Shown one piece after another: positions 28,936 to 39,975 of a stretch of DNA of 64,000 nucleotides. The stretch spans positions 3,857,501 to 3,921,500 of the forward strand of contig NC_091008.1 in assembly GCF_041146395.1 (NCBI RefSeq). The letters are read 5' to 3'. The notes beneath the pieces are model-generated. The model was not told the origin of the DNA. It searched no databases and was given only the letters and a program-made list of their open reading frames with translations. The position numbers were made by a program, and so were the translations under genes. The stretch comes from Eulemur rufifrons. Taxonomy: Eukaryota > Chordata > Mammalia > Primates > Lemuridae. Position 1 is the stretch's first letter. Every line of letters begins with the position of its first letter.

Positions 28936-29049
28936 TGCTTTTTTACTTACTCCTGTTGAATCATGACCTCTTCATTTCTCCCCTGAAAAATGTGTTGTGG
29001 GCTATTTCTCCATAAACACGGTGGATTGAGCATACGTGTTTATCTTCTC

Positions 29050-30340
29050 TCTCTCCTAAAAAATACCATCAAAAGATAGTGAATTAGAAGAAAAGAAGAA
29101 TCAACCACCAGGAATAACAGAATGGTAGAACATAATAGCTCACATTTTATGAAATTTTGGGAAAATAGAAAGCTGACGGAGACGTTACAATTGACTCAAT
29201 AGAACAAGGGAAGTTGTAAGCTAGGTGCTTACAGAGAGCTGATGCCCATGAAACTGGGTCACTTTGCAAGGAAAAAACCCCGAGGGGACCTGGCCCTGGG
29301 AGAGGCGGGGAGCCTGCAAGGCTGGGAGAGGCAGGACTAGAAACAGGCAATGGGGTTAAAGTCTCCAGACAGCACCACGAGGCTTCAGTCCCCCCTCTCC
29401 ACCCTGCTCAGGCGACCTGCCACCTACCCACGCTGACCTACTCGCACGCAGGCAGGAAGGCAGGCGTTTATTCTCTGAAGATTTGGCACGCAAGCGCGGC
29501 TGGAGGCAGGGGTGAGGCCCAGCGCTGACAGCAGGTGGATTAGATGCAGGACTGAAACTGACGAGGGAGACTCTCCAGTCTGCTCGCTTCCGTCTTGTTC
29601 CCGGGACAGCACCCAGGCACCGGCCTATGAGGCAAGACATTAGAAGATTCTTCTTGAAAGGAATGCAATGCCTCAGAGACAGTATCTGGACAGATCGACA
29701 TTGGGGGAGCCCTAATGGGGAGCTCACCACCAAACACTGTGCAGAGAAGAGCCTCCGTCAACAACTTCCCTTTCTCTCCTCCAGAGAATTTCAATAGGCT
29801 TCACCTTAGTGATAAACAGAGTCAAAAATCTCCAGATACTTAATAAAAGCCTCCAAGACAGATAAAAATGAGCAAATTCAAGAGAGAGAGAGAGACTTAC
29901 ATCAAGAAAGATATTAGAGAAAGGATAAGGTAAAAATTAAATTATTCAAATGATCACTTGGATAAGAGATAAAGTTGTGCTAAGAGAAGAAAATAATGCA
30001 GGAAGCTGTAAGATAAATAAAACACTCTCCCCAAAAGTAGTCTTATAAATTAAACACATGAAAATCAAAGTTAAAAAGAAGTAAATAGAAGGTTTGGAAG
30101 ATAAAGTGGGGGAAAGGCCCCAAGAAATAGAGCAAAGTAACACAGAGGTAAAAATTAGAAAATAAACCATTAAAGAAAACTTAGAGGATCAATCCATGTG
30201 GCCCAACATCTGTCTAATAGGAGAGATATAAGGGAAAAAAGTGAAAATAGAGGAGGCAAAAGGTTCCAGAAACCAGGAAGATGGGCAAGGGCTACTGATG
30301 CAGTCCCAACTTCTAGATGCTTTCTCTTATCTTCTTTTTC
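29050..30340 (+). mobile_element. Decayed L1M/HAL1-like element, 5' and ORF1-like part
   Basis: A GC-richer segment (about 29270-29800, with several CpGs) is followed by A-rich sequence whose words 'aggatcaatccatgtggcccaacatctg', 'aataggagagatata' and 'agtgaaaatagaggaggcaaaagg' resemble the ORF1 area of old L1M or HAL1 elements. Short frames overlap on both strands (such as 29356-29733) and are not coding. Boundaries and family are uncertain; HAL1 would be an L1 derivative with ORF1 only. Confidence 0.5.
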
Positions 30341-30770
30341 ATTCCATTATCGTATTATACTTTGGGTAACCAGAATGGAGTTTAAAAAAACTGAACACAT
30401 ATGCTCGACAGCACTATTTCTGCTGGAAACTTCAGTTACCTCAATAAAGATAAAGCAGATATAAGAAATCAAATATTAAGGGGAAGAAACAAAATTATCA
30501 GTATTTGAAGATGTTTTTTGCATGACTTGATAAATACAGGACAATAAGATCCAAAACATTGAAATCAATGTAAAATTATTGATCTTCAAGAAGACATAAA
30601 AAGCATTATATATGGTAAATATAAAAGACTCTATTTCTTTTAATTTTATTGAAATCCAAAGGACTTTAATTTAAAATTTAAAGGAAAAAGTATGACAGTG
30701 CCTTGTGGGCTTTATAATCTCTATATATGTAGCATCTATGAAAAAATATAGCAATATACTCATAACATGT
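30341..30770 (+). repeat. Degraded L1M-like sequence
   Basis: Words such as 'tattaaggggaagaaacaaaattatcagtatttgaag' and 'gacaataagatccaaaacattgaaatcaatg' resemble very old L1 ORF2 near the RT domain. Too degraded for a secure call. Confidence 0.35.
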
Positions 30771-31320
30771 AGTAGATGAAACTCCAAAATATTATGCAGA
30801 GTGAAAGAAGTCTTACACAAAAGAATACACAGTGTATGAATTCATTTACCTTAAGATCCAGACTAAGCAAAACTAACATGTGGTGGAAAAATAAGAAGAG
30901 CAGTTGCCTCAGGGTATGAGTTAAGGTGAGAATGGGAACTTCACTGGGAAGGGGGACAAGGAATATTTTGAGGGTAATGGCAATGCCCTATATTTCGAGA
31001 ACAATTTTGATCACCCAAATGTATACATTTGTCAAGTGCACATGATTTGAGATTTGTGCATTTTATAATCAATTTTATATGAACATACTTTAAATATTAA
31101 ACTCTAGTTAATGACTTGCATGCTGAAGTTTTTATGGGAAAGTAAACAGGAGTCTGCAATTTATCTGAAATGCATACAGATATGATTAATAGGTGGATAG
31201 AAGAATGGATGTACCACATGCAGTAAAGAGGAAGAATTCAGCAGTGGATATCACTATAATATTATTTAAGTTTTGTTGTACATCTGAAAATTTTTATAAT
31301 AAATTGCTGTGGAAAAATAG
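30771..31320 (+). mobile_element. L1M/HAL1-type 3' end
   Basis: Contains 'gtgaaagaagtcttacacaaaagaatacacagtgtatgaattcattta', 'ctcagggtatgagttaagg', 'tatacatttgtcaagtgcaca', 'aatgacttgcatgctgaag' and 'gaaatgcatacagatatgatta', ending in 'tttataataaattgctgtgg' and an A run. These are landmarks of old L1M/HAL1 3' UTRs. It lies in the same orientation as the upstream element and probably belongs to it. Confidence 0.7.
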
Positions 31321-31480
31321 GGTGAAGGAAATTCTTATACACTGCTGGTTAGAACGTAAATTTATACAACTTTTCTGTAAAACAATCTCTTGATAGACAT
31401 GTACTATTCATCTTTGAGATAAGAGCTACAAATTAAGAAATAATCTAATAGGAAGTGAAGAAAAACAGTAAACAAAGCTT
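31321..31480 (+). mobile_element. Small L1M ORF2 C-terminal fragment
   Basis: The words 'aattcttatacactgctggttagaacgtaaatttatacaac' match the conserved ORF2 segment near the C-terminus (ILIHCW in one frame). Short and degraded. Confidence 0.65.
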
Positions 31481-33904
31481 CATGTTCATAAAGATGTTTT
31501 AGGAAACAAATGCTTACTTTAAAGAACAGTTAAGTAGTTTTTGGCTAAGCATTTTATTCTAGAATTGTTTTAGAGCTCAGAAAAGTTGCAATGTATACAC
31601 TACACTAAGTTTCCTTATTTTTAATATCTTACATTACTATTGTACATTCATTACAACTAATGAACCAATAAATTAAAATCTATGGTTTATTCAGATTTCC
31701 TTAGTTTTTACCTGATTTATTGGATCAAATATTATACAGCCTTTAAAGTGATTTTAAAGAGTTTATAACAACATAACAAAATGTTGTGATTCAGTAATGA
31801 ATCACACCAATTCAATAAGGAAAACACCATGATTTCTTCTTCTTTATTGAATTTAAATATATCTGGTGTACAAATATACATACTCATTGTCTGAATGGGA
31901 TGAAAATGGAAAACTCTATTTAAATCACATGTAGTTAGGAATGGCTTTCTAATTGAAATTGAAATATAGACCTTGTTATAAATATCTCGACAACATATCA
32001 ACAACCTATTTCTGAAGAAAATATTGAACATAAAAGAACTGTTGTATATGTTTTCCCAACCCGGTAATGGTAATATATAGTAATATAAAATCTTGTAATG
32101 GACTTCACCTGGTACAAAACCCATGCAGTGTGTTACAACATTATAAAACAGAATGCAGGCTGACACATAATGACACCCATCAAAATGTAGGAGGAAACTG
32201 GAAACAGATACCGTGTTGGGGAGTAATGGCTGCTCTAATGTTATATGGCGTGATTTGAAGAGGTTACCTAAAATAGGATGTGCAGCTCTTTTGCCCCAGG
32301 ATCATGACTGCTGTACCCATGATTTATTTAAACATGTGGCATTCTACAATGCTCTCCCTCCATAAAAATCATCCTGAGCCAGCTGGGCGATGTTAACTAG
32401 GAACTAATCATAAACATCTGGTTAGTTTACATACATGTTGTCCTTTTCCCCAGATGTTCCTTAAATGAAGTATCTGTCCACTTTCATACAAATTATTTTA
32501 GTTTTCTTGATTTTCTCATGGAAAAAAAAAGGAAAAGAAAATGTTCCTTTTTAGTAGTTTTCACCCCAATGCTTTTTGGTTTATTTCTTGGACCGAATGA
32601 ATTTAACAAAACTTGTTTCTGCTTGAAATACACAGTCTCTTTCTTAGCATTATGTGAAAAATCTCGGACATTTTCTATTCAACTTAGCAATACATATATT
32701 TACTTATAAATAATGGTCCATAACATAGTGTTATATTAGGGCAATCAATTGTTTTACAATTCAGTCTTACATAAACTTAATCTTTTCAGAAACCCAACTG
32801 AAATACCTTATATAACATTTAGGTATTCAATTTTTGAATGTTAGCAAACACTCCTCATCTAATCATTTCTTAGCTGTATTTTCTCTTCTCCTCTCTCTCT
32901 CTCACCCCCTCCCCTCTCCCCTTCCTCTTCTCTGTTGAATTTGTCTTCAGATTTTTGCTAAGCATTCCATCCTTTAGAGTATGTTTGTCTTACTAAGCTG
33001 CTTTCTAGAATTTATGAAAATCTAACTAAATCATCCATTTCTTTTGTCGTTTTCACCACACTTTTGCAGAGGGAATGTCCTTCCATGAAAAGCTGAAAAA
33101 AAAAGTATTACTATCAGAAATATCTTCTCTTTGAAATTCGTAAATTCTAATTTGATCCATATTGTTAAACACAAACCCTTATAGGAAAAGTACATTCTAG
33201 GGGGCATAAGTTTGCTCTTAGCTTAGGCTGCAGAATCTCCGTGATCCACAAATGTTGACATTATTCTTTAGAAAAAATCTTGACATGATCTCCCATATGA
33301 TATTTTTTACTTGTTTTCTTTCTCTCCTCAGTCCTTTTGAATTAATTATCAAGATTTTACACAAAATTTTCTATCCAAAAACTACCTAGACTTCTGGTCA
33401 GTTTGCCTTTGTATGTATGTCATGAGCCTAGGTGGATTTTTGTGTTAATTTTGTTTTGCTTTTGTGTGTGTTTCATGTTTTAGCTCTCCAGTTAGTTTTT
33501 TAAATGAATTGATGCTGTTTTCTAGTGATCAAATACTTCAAAGAAAGTAGATGCTTCATAAAAACATGGGCCAGTGTTATAATGTGCTCCATAAAAGATG
33601 TAAACTTTTGTTTTTTCTATTAAGATGCTCTATTTTAAGCTAGGATTTTTATTTTATTCAGTTTACAGTGAAATTCTGTTATCATAGCAGCAATCATAAT
33701 CCTCAGGCCATCATATATGATATATAGAATTGGATTTAATATTTTCACAAAGCACAGTAATGATAGTCCTTTAAGTTAGATGGTGAATTTTATGTAAAAG
33801 GCTTGAAAATTATTCCACAAGTGTAATATATACAACAGATACTCTAAGAAAATTTGCAACTGTATTGCCCGTAGTGTTTTTTTTTAAAAAAAGAAAAAAA
33901 TTGA
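31481..33904. other. AT-rich sequence, no recognised gene
   Basis: A C/T-rich tract lies at about 32881-32934. The 144-codon minus frame at 31732-32166 is rich in Tyr, Ile and Cys, with no domain I recognise. I see no splice-bounded exon. Confidence 0.4.
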
Positions 33905-34120
33905 GTAAGAATACTATTTCCCATTTATTAAGAGAATGTTTAGTGTCAAGAACTGCATTAAGTATTTATATGTATCACTTTATTCTATCCTAATATTGGC
34001 TATCATTTTAATTTTGTATATGAGGAACTTGAAGCTCAGGAGTTTAAATTCTAAGCTTATCTGGCAAGCAAATGGCTGAGTCAGAAGGCACCCATATCTG
34101 TCTCAATCTAATTCTTATAC
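33905..34120 (-). mobile_element. MIR SINE
   Basis: Reverse-orientation MIR landmarks on the plus strand: 'ccatttattaagagaatg', 'tattaagtatttatatgtatcac', 'atatgaggaacttgaagctcaggag' and 'gcaaatggctgagtcagaaggcaccc'. Degraded. Confidence 0.75.
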
Positions 34121-35084
34121 CTAATCTGCATAAAGAAAATGCAGACTTAAAATGCAAATTCCAAATATCTATATGGTAGTTGAATATGAATTTCCATTCT
34201 TCTCCTGTTACTGCTGTGGTTTATGTACACTGACAAAATAGTGTTTAATCCCTAGAATTCTTTACCAGCTTAGAAGTTTTCTGTTAGAAAATTTCTATGG
34301 ATTTTTAATTAGTCTTAAAGGCATTTGCCAGGTGAAGAAAGGGGAAGGAATGATTCCAATACATGGGATGGAATTAATCTAGTTTTGAAAGTATGGAGTG
34401 CTTTGCAAGGGAGGAGAACTAAGAATTAAAATTCACTTACAATACACTTTTTTGTTGTCAGATAATGATGACCAAAGACTTAATTGACAGAGAACTTTTT
34501 GTCCACGAGAACATTTAGTTTGCATTTTTTAACAATAAATCCCATTTTGGGGATTTGGGCATACATATCTAAGAAGCAAATTGATTTTTTAAAAAGCTGT
34601 CAAGACCTCCTGCTTTTAACTAGGTATCATTTTCTTTAAAACTTCCGGATGCAATTTAAAATCACATTTCAAGTATACTATTTACTAACGTCTCTTAGAA
34701 GAAAGAAAGATAATAAACTATATTAAATGGGCAGGGGAGGATAAACCAATTAAAACTCAGTAGAGAAAGGAAAGAGAATTTTCAGTACAGCATCACTTGC
34801 CACCCAAATTTGTTTAACCAAGAAAATAATTTCTTCATGCATACCATTTGATTACAGATGTTAGTAGTGTACTTTTTTCAAGAAAGTTTTACATTTTCTT
34901 GTTGTAAATTATTTGAAAGAAGAAAATGATCTGAATCCATATGCGATAATATGGTGATTACACACAATTCTTTTGATTCCTGTGCTCTTCGTAGTATAAC
35001 AGATATATTTTACCAGTAGAAGAAAGCACAAATATAGAGCTATTGGTATTTCTGAGGGTAGTGAAATTCATTTACTTTTGTATA
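34121..35084. other. Single-copy AT-rich sequence
   Basis: No recognised repeat or coding frame. Ordinary unique DNA as far as can be seen. Confidence 0.4.
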
Positions 35085-35200
35085 TGTTTCATTCATTCAT
35101 TTAATTCATTCAAAAGTAGTTATAGAGCACCTCCTATGTACTCAGTAGAGATACATACGAGGAAGAGAGGTGTGTTTCCTTTTCTTAATGAATCAACGCT
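35085..35200 (-). mobile_element. L2 LINE 3' end
   Basis: 'Attcattcatttaattcattcaaaagtagttatagagcacctcctatgta' is the reversed L2 terminal sequence (tgaatgaatg...ggtgctcaataaat). Only the last ~110 bp survive. Confidence 0.75.
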
Positions 35201-35451
35201 CTATAATGACCCAAGCCTCTCCATTGTCTCTTGGAAAACATCAGGCTTAATGTGCTTCATAAGTTATGAGGGAAAGACTAGGTCTTCAACACGCTTCTCT
35301 AAAATCCAAGAGACATCAAGAAACCTCAGTGACTGTAATCAAACTGTGAAGTCAGGTAAGATTGTGATAGACGTTTTCTAGCATTTCAGAAAGCTCATAA
35401 AACTCAGTCAGGTATCAAGGAACCTCTGCCCAGTCTAAAAGCAAAAATATC

Positions 35452-35459
35452 CTCTAGAG
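35452..35459. repeat. hAT target-site duplication, left copy
   Basis: CTCTAGAG, repeated exactly at 35829-35836. The 8-bp length and the nTnnnnAn pattern fit hAT-Charlie insertions. Confidence 0.75.
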
Positions 35460-35828
35460 CAGCACTGGCAAACTTTTTTTTGTAAAGGGCCAGTTAATAT
35501 TTTGGCTTTGTGATTCATGAAGTCTCTGTAGAAATTATTTGACTCTGTTGTTTAGCACAAATACAGCTAGAGACAGTATATATGTAAACAAATGAGCCTG
35601 ACTATGTTCTAATAAAAGTTACTCACATAAGCAAGCTGTGGGCCAGATGAGACTTTTTAAATTGAAATTTAAGTAAATTAAAATTAGGTGATAATAAAAG
35701 CTCAGTTCCTCAGTCTTACTAGCCGTATTTATGTGCCCAATAACCACATGTGACCCATGGCTACCATTCTGGATGGCAAAGATGATAAAACTTACTATCC
35801 CTGCAGAAAGAGCTATTAGAAAGTGCTG
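35460..35828. mobile_element. hAT-type miniature DNA transposon, complete with TSD
   Basis: A 369-bp non-coding element begins CAGCACTGGCAAAC and ends ...AGAAAGTGCTG, so its ends are CAGCACT inverted repeats, and it is flanked on both sides by CTCTAGAG. Its left half (35460-35655) resembles the Charlie-type repeat containing 'ttgtaaagggccag' and 'caagctgtgggcc'. Its right half (35660-35828) resembles another Charlie-type repeat (MER58-like: 'agttcctcagtcttactagcc', 'aaccacatgtgacccatggctacc'). No transposase is encoded; mobilisation would have needed an autonomous Charlie element. The family name is uncertain. Confidence 0.8.
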
Positions 35829-36004
35829 CTCTAGAGTTTCTTTGTAGCACCTGACTATTCTAGTCTGTATATAAGAAGATGAGGAAGAGGCGGCCAGGTT
35901 TGATCTTCCTGAATCTCTACAGAGAAAATAATGCAAAACCTGGCGCTAGGAAGTTCTAAGAAAGAGGATATGTAGGGACAGTAGGACCCGTTACCTTCAC
36001 CATA

Positions 36005-36905
36005 ATCTTTAAATTAATTTTTTATTTATAATTGCTATGTCATGATTGCATATATTTATGGGGTATAGTGAGAGTTTCAATGCAATGCTTGTCTACATAG
36101 TAGAATGATCAAATTTTGGTAATTACCATATCTATCATTTTAAATATTTATCATTTCTTTGTGGTAACGTTTAAAATCTTCTTGAATCTTGAAATATACT
36201 CAACACTGTTATTCACTACATACTGTGTAATAGATCACTTCTTAGCTGTAACTTTGTACCCACCGACCAACCTCCCTTGGCCTCCCTCCCCGCCACCCTT
36301 CCCCAGCCTCTAATCCTCTAATAACCACTACTCTACTCTCTACTTCTATGAAATCAACTTTTTTAGATTCCACATGACTGAGAGCATACGGTGTTTGTCT
36401 TTCCGTGCCTGGCTTATTCCACTTCATGTGATGTCCTCCAGGTTCATCCATGTTTCCATAAATGTCAGAATTTCATTCTGTTCGATGCCTGAATGGTATC
36501 CCTGTGGATAAATCCCAAATTGTCTTTATCCGTTCATTTGTAGAAGGACATTTAGATGGATTCCATATCTTGGCTATTGTGAATAGCTCTGCAATAAACA
36601 TAGATGGGCAGATGTCTCTTCAACATACTGATTTTATTTCCTTTGGATACATATCCAGTAGTTAGACTGATAGATCATGGGGTAGTTCCATTTTTCATTT
36701 TTTGAGGAACCTCCATACTGTCTTCCATAACGGTTCTACAAATTTCCATTCCCACCACCAGTGTATAACAGTTCCCTTTTCTCCACACCAGCATTTACTG
36801 TTTTTTGTCTTTTTGATGATAAGCTATTCTAACTGGGGTGCGGTGCCAGCTCACTGTAGTTTTGATTTGCATTTCTCTGATGATTAGCAGTGTTGAACAT
36901 CTTGC
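36005..36905 (-). mobile_element. L1MA-like LINE fragment
   Basis: Minus-strand L1 3' region. From left to right on the plus strand: 3' UTR words 'tttataattgctatgtcatgattgcatatatttatggggtatagtg' and 'tagaatgatcaaattttggtaa', then 'attccacatgactgagagcata', 'tatcttggctattgtgaatagctctgcaataaac', 'ttcctttggatacatatccagtag' and 'ctctgatgattagcagtgttgaacat' from the end of ORF2. Truncated at about 36905. It is an older family than the copies at 25.6 and 55.1 kb, since its 3' UTR is different. Confidence 0.93.
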
Positions 36906-37958
36906 AACGTTATTTTTTTCACGTAATCTTAACACACACTTTTCACAATGCAAATCAATACATTAGAACATAACTCTTACCGGCTTCATTGTATTAACCC
37001 ATACTTAATGCATTATGTTAGGAAGAGTTGACATCAAGTGACTAATTATTAATAGTTGCAAATCACATACAACTATGCATCCCCCTTAAAATATTGTTTC
37101 TCAGTGTACATATTTTTTCCTTACTGAAGATTATTGAAGAAATCACAGATTTTAATATTTTTTTTCTTTCTTAGTCAATGGGACAAGGCCTACATGAAAC
37201 TGTTTCTTTTTTCTAAGTTCGAGCATTTGTCAAGAAAGCATTATAAAATAGTTCAAGTCTTCTAGACAAATAGATAAATCTCCTAGATAAATATAAGTTA
37301 AGGAAAGAGTACACTTGGCTTGAAAGCTGGCAAAGAAAATCAAAGATCAATCTAATAGAGCAATGAAAGGAAGTGAACTTGTATTAGACTACTTTGTTTT
37401 AATTTAACTGTACTTGAGGAATTCCAATTGTTAAGTTAAATCAATCAAGTTGCAACATTTGAATACAGTGAAGAACAATGTAAACGTGTTATTGAGAATG
37501 ACGATTCAAAATGAATCTTATTTAGTCATTTCTGAGTAACCTGGAAGTTATCACGTGATGATAATTTGGCACACATATGTAGCTCTAAATGATTCATAAT
37601 GACAGTTGCTTTCAGAAGTACGAATAACTAAGCGTTTTTCCTGGCAAAGATTTACATGCTCAGGCCACCAGCACTTTCTGTGTTAGCCAGTTGTTTTGTA
37701 TTTTTCTCTTGCACTTTGCAACTTTTGATGACCCTTTGCATCATTCAAGGATTGTACAAAAGAAGTCCTAGTAGTAGGTAACGTGCTATTGCTTGCTCTT
37801 ACTTTCATTAATTATACATTAAATTGCAGTTTGAACTTTTTAGAAATGATTAGGAACCTCTCTTTGATATCCGTATGTCTTTTACATTAAGTACTACTAG
37901 AAAACAAGAATCAAATTTCCATAAGATCATTTGTGTTGATGGTTTTGAATATTTAAAA
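36906..37958. other. Single-copy sequence
   Basis: No recognised repeat or gene. AT-rich with homopolymer runs. Confidence 0.4.
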
Positions 37959-37968
37959 TAAAACTTTC
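37959..37968. repeat. Alu target-site duplication, left copy
   Basis: TAAAACTTTC, repeated at 38324-38333 after the Alu A-rich tail. Flags an L1-endonuclease type insertion. Confidence 0.8.
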
Positions 37969-38323
<355 letters not shown>

Positions 38324-38333
38324 TAAAACTTTC

Positions 38334-39084
38334 TACTTTTACTTTCTCGAGATAGGAACTTTTTCTGGGGCACACTTTCTCTCATCTGTGAGTTTCAGCT
38401 TGCAAGTAAGATCAGTAAGGATGGTGTCATCTCCTCCTGCTGCTATTAACTGAGAGTTACAGGTACAAATGGGACTTTCTTGTACCACGAAAGTACAACA
38501 GGGAGGCAGATAACAGCAGATCATAAAGGGAAAAGCATAGTTCATTGCACAAATTGAGTTTATCTACCACCGAAAGACTACTAACCACAAGGGGATTTAA
38601 ACCAAATGTCCAAAGGAGTCTCAAAATGTCGAACCTGATACTTAAACCATGAGCCATTCTCTCGTGTTTATCCAATGTGATTCTTACACTGACCCCTGGA
38701 TATTAGAAGGACCCTTTGCCCCTCTGGAAGCCTTTCCACACGCTTCCATTATTAAATGAGTTTGTTTAGCTCTGACTTCAATTGTGATAGTAAATAGTAT
38801 TTCCTACGTTTAAAAAGTGCGGATGAACTCCGGGAGGAAATAGCACGCTCGTGTCTCCAGCGATTTTCCAGTTTGAGAAGCAAGCGCGAATATTCTAAGA
38901 ACTTACAGATGTGCTGGGCGTCATGTCTTCAAACTTCCTGGCTCATCATTTCAACAGCACATTGGATTTTACTGGCACCCTTTGATTTGAACCAATTCGC
39001 TGGAGTCTGTTTCATAAACATTTTCATTTATTTTCTCTTTTAAAAATTATTTCTTCCAGGAGAAACCCCCAAACACACGAAAAA
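38334..39084. other. Unique sequence, moderately CpG-containing
   Basis: No recognised repeat. Composition rises in G+C and CpG from 38815 to 38900. Minus-strand frames (38339-38675) lack recognisable domains. Its position next to the exapted-looking LINE fragment raises the chance of regulatory use (inference). Confidence 0.4.
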
Positions 39085-39480
39085 TTTGTATTCCGTTCCA
39101 GCTGCAAGCTTGGCGTGGAACAGCAGCACTTCAGCGACCACTCGGAACTTCAGACCCTGCAAAGGCTGCGGTCCGCTTGCTTAACTAGATTGGCCACAGG
39201 AAGCGTGTCACACCTGTGCTCTGGCCGCCTGCGCTGATTGCCTTTTAGCTTCTGAGTGCAATTCAAGGTGATCATTTTAATCTCTAAGGCCCTGTATGGC
39301 TGGGGACCCGGTTATCTGGTAAATTGCCTCTTTCCCTGGGCATAGCAATTAATAGCAGCCAGAGTGCTGCCTCTCTCAGGCCCCTGATCTTGAACTGGGG
39401 AACTGGAGGCAGGAGAGTGTGTGGACAGGAGGTGCAGCCCTGAGTGCATGGGACTCACATCACTGGCACTTGCTGTCACT
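39085..39480 (+). mobile_element. Ancient CR1/L2-clade LINE fragment, RT C-terminal end
   Basis: Plus-strand translation from about 39250 gives V-Q-F-K-V-I-I-L-I-S-K-A-L-Y-G-W-G-P-G-Y-L, and just upstream, in a shifted frame, V-T-P-V-L-W. This fits the conserved ending of CR1/L2-type reverse transcriptases (pattern TPVL..LHWLPV..R..FK......KAL.GL.P.YL). Two stops and a frameshift break it, so it is not coding. In a placental mammal a fragment this readable from such an old LINE suggests either a younger-than-expected family or purifying selection on the DNA. Left and right limits are approximate. Confidence 0.65.
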
Positions 39481-39499
39481 TTTCAGGTGAACAAGTATG

Positions 39500-39590
39500 A
39501 TACACACACACACACAAATAAATATATACACACACACACACACACAAATAAATATATACACACACACACACACACACACATATATGCATA
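39500..39590. repeat. CA-rich compound minisatellite
   Basis: A unit of CACACAAATAAATATATA plus CA run (about 30 bp) is repeated, with copies starting at 39511 and 39541, inside longer CA runs and ending in a TATATGCATATATA stretch. Likely polymorphic. Confidence 0.9.
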
Positions 39591-39866
39591 TATAAGTGCA
39601 TTTCGCTGTCAAAGTTTCCAACTGGCAGTCTCTTCTTTCTGATCATCACTTTTTAGATTATTTTTTAGCACTTCATATGTAATTTTGCTTTATAAATATG
39701 GTTAACATCTTGCTTTGAGAATACATACTTAACTCTTCCGTGGATGGGTGACACTTTTTAAACCAAAAGCCCCTGAATTACTTAAATTCTCCGAAACCTA
39801 AATCATGCCTGGATTCGATGGAAAGGCGAAATATCCCTTCAATAATAGCTGTGAAGGAGCACGCTA
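39591..39866. other. Short unique stretch
   Basis: No recognised feature between the minisatellite and the next L2 remnant. Confidence 0.4.
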
Positions 39867-39975
39867 ATTCAAAACAACATTTATCAAAGTCTCACTGCGT
39901 GTCAAGGACTTTTTTAAGCGCCAGGGATACAGGCATAAAAGACACTTCTATGACAAATAAAAATCACCGTCCAAG
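39867..39975 (-). mobile_element. L2 LINE 3' end
   Basis: 'Caaaacaacatttatcaaagtctcactgcgtgtcaaggac', 'gcgccagggatacaggcataaaagac' follows the reversed L2 3' UTR. Last ~110 bp only. Confidence 0.75.

Noticed and set aside
31732..32166. 144-codon minus-strand frame as a gene
   Set aside because: Tyr/Ile/Cys-rich composition typical of AT-rich chance frames; no domain, no splice context.
39421..39642. 73-codon frame with HTHTHT repeat as a coding tandem repeat
   Set aside because: The repeat is the CA minisatellite read in frame.
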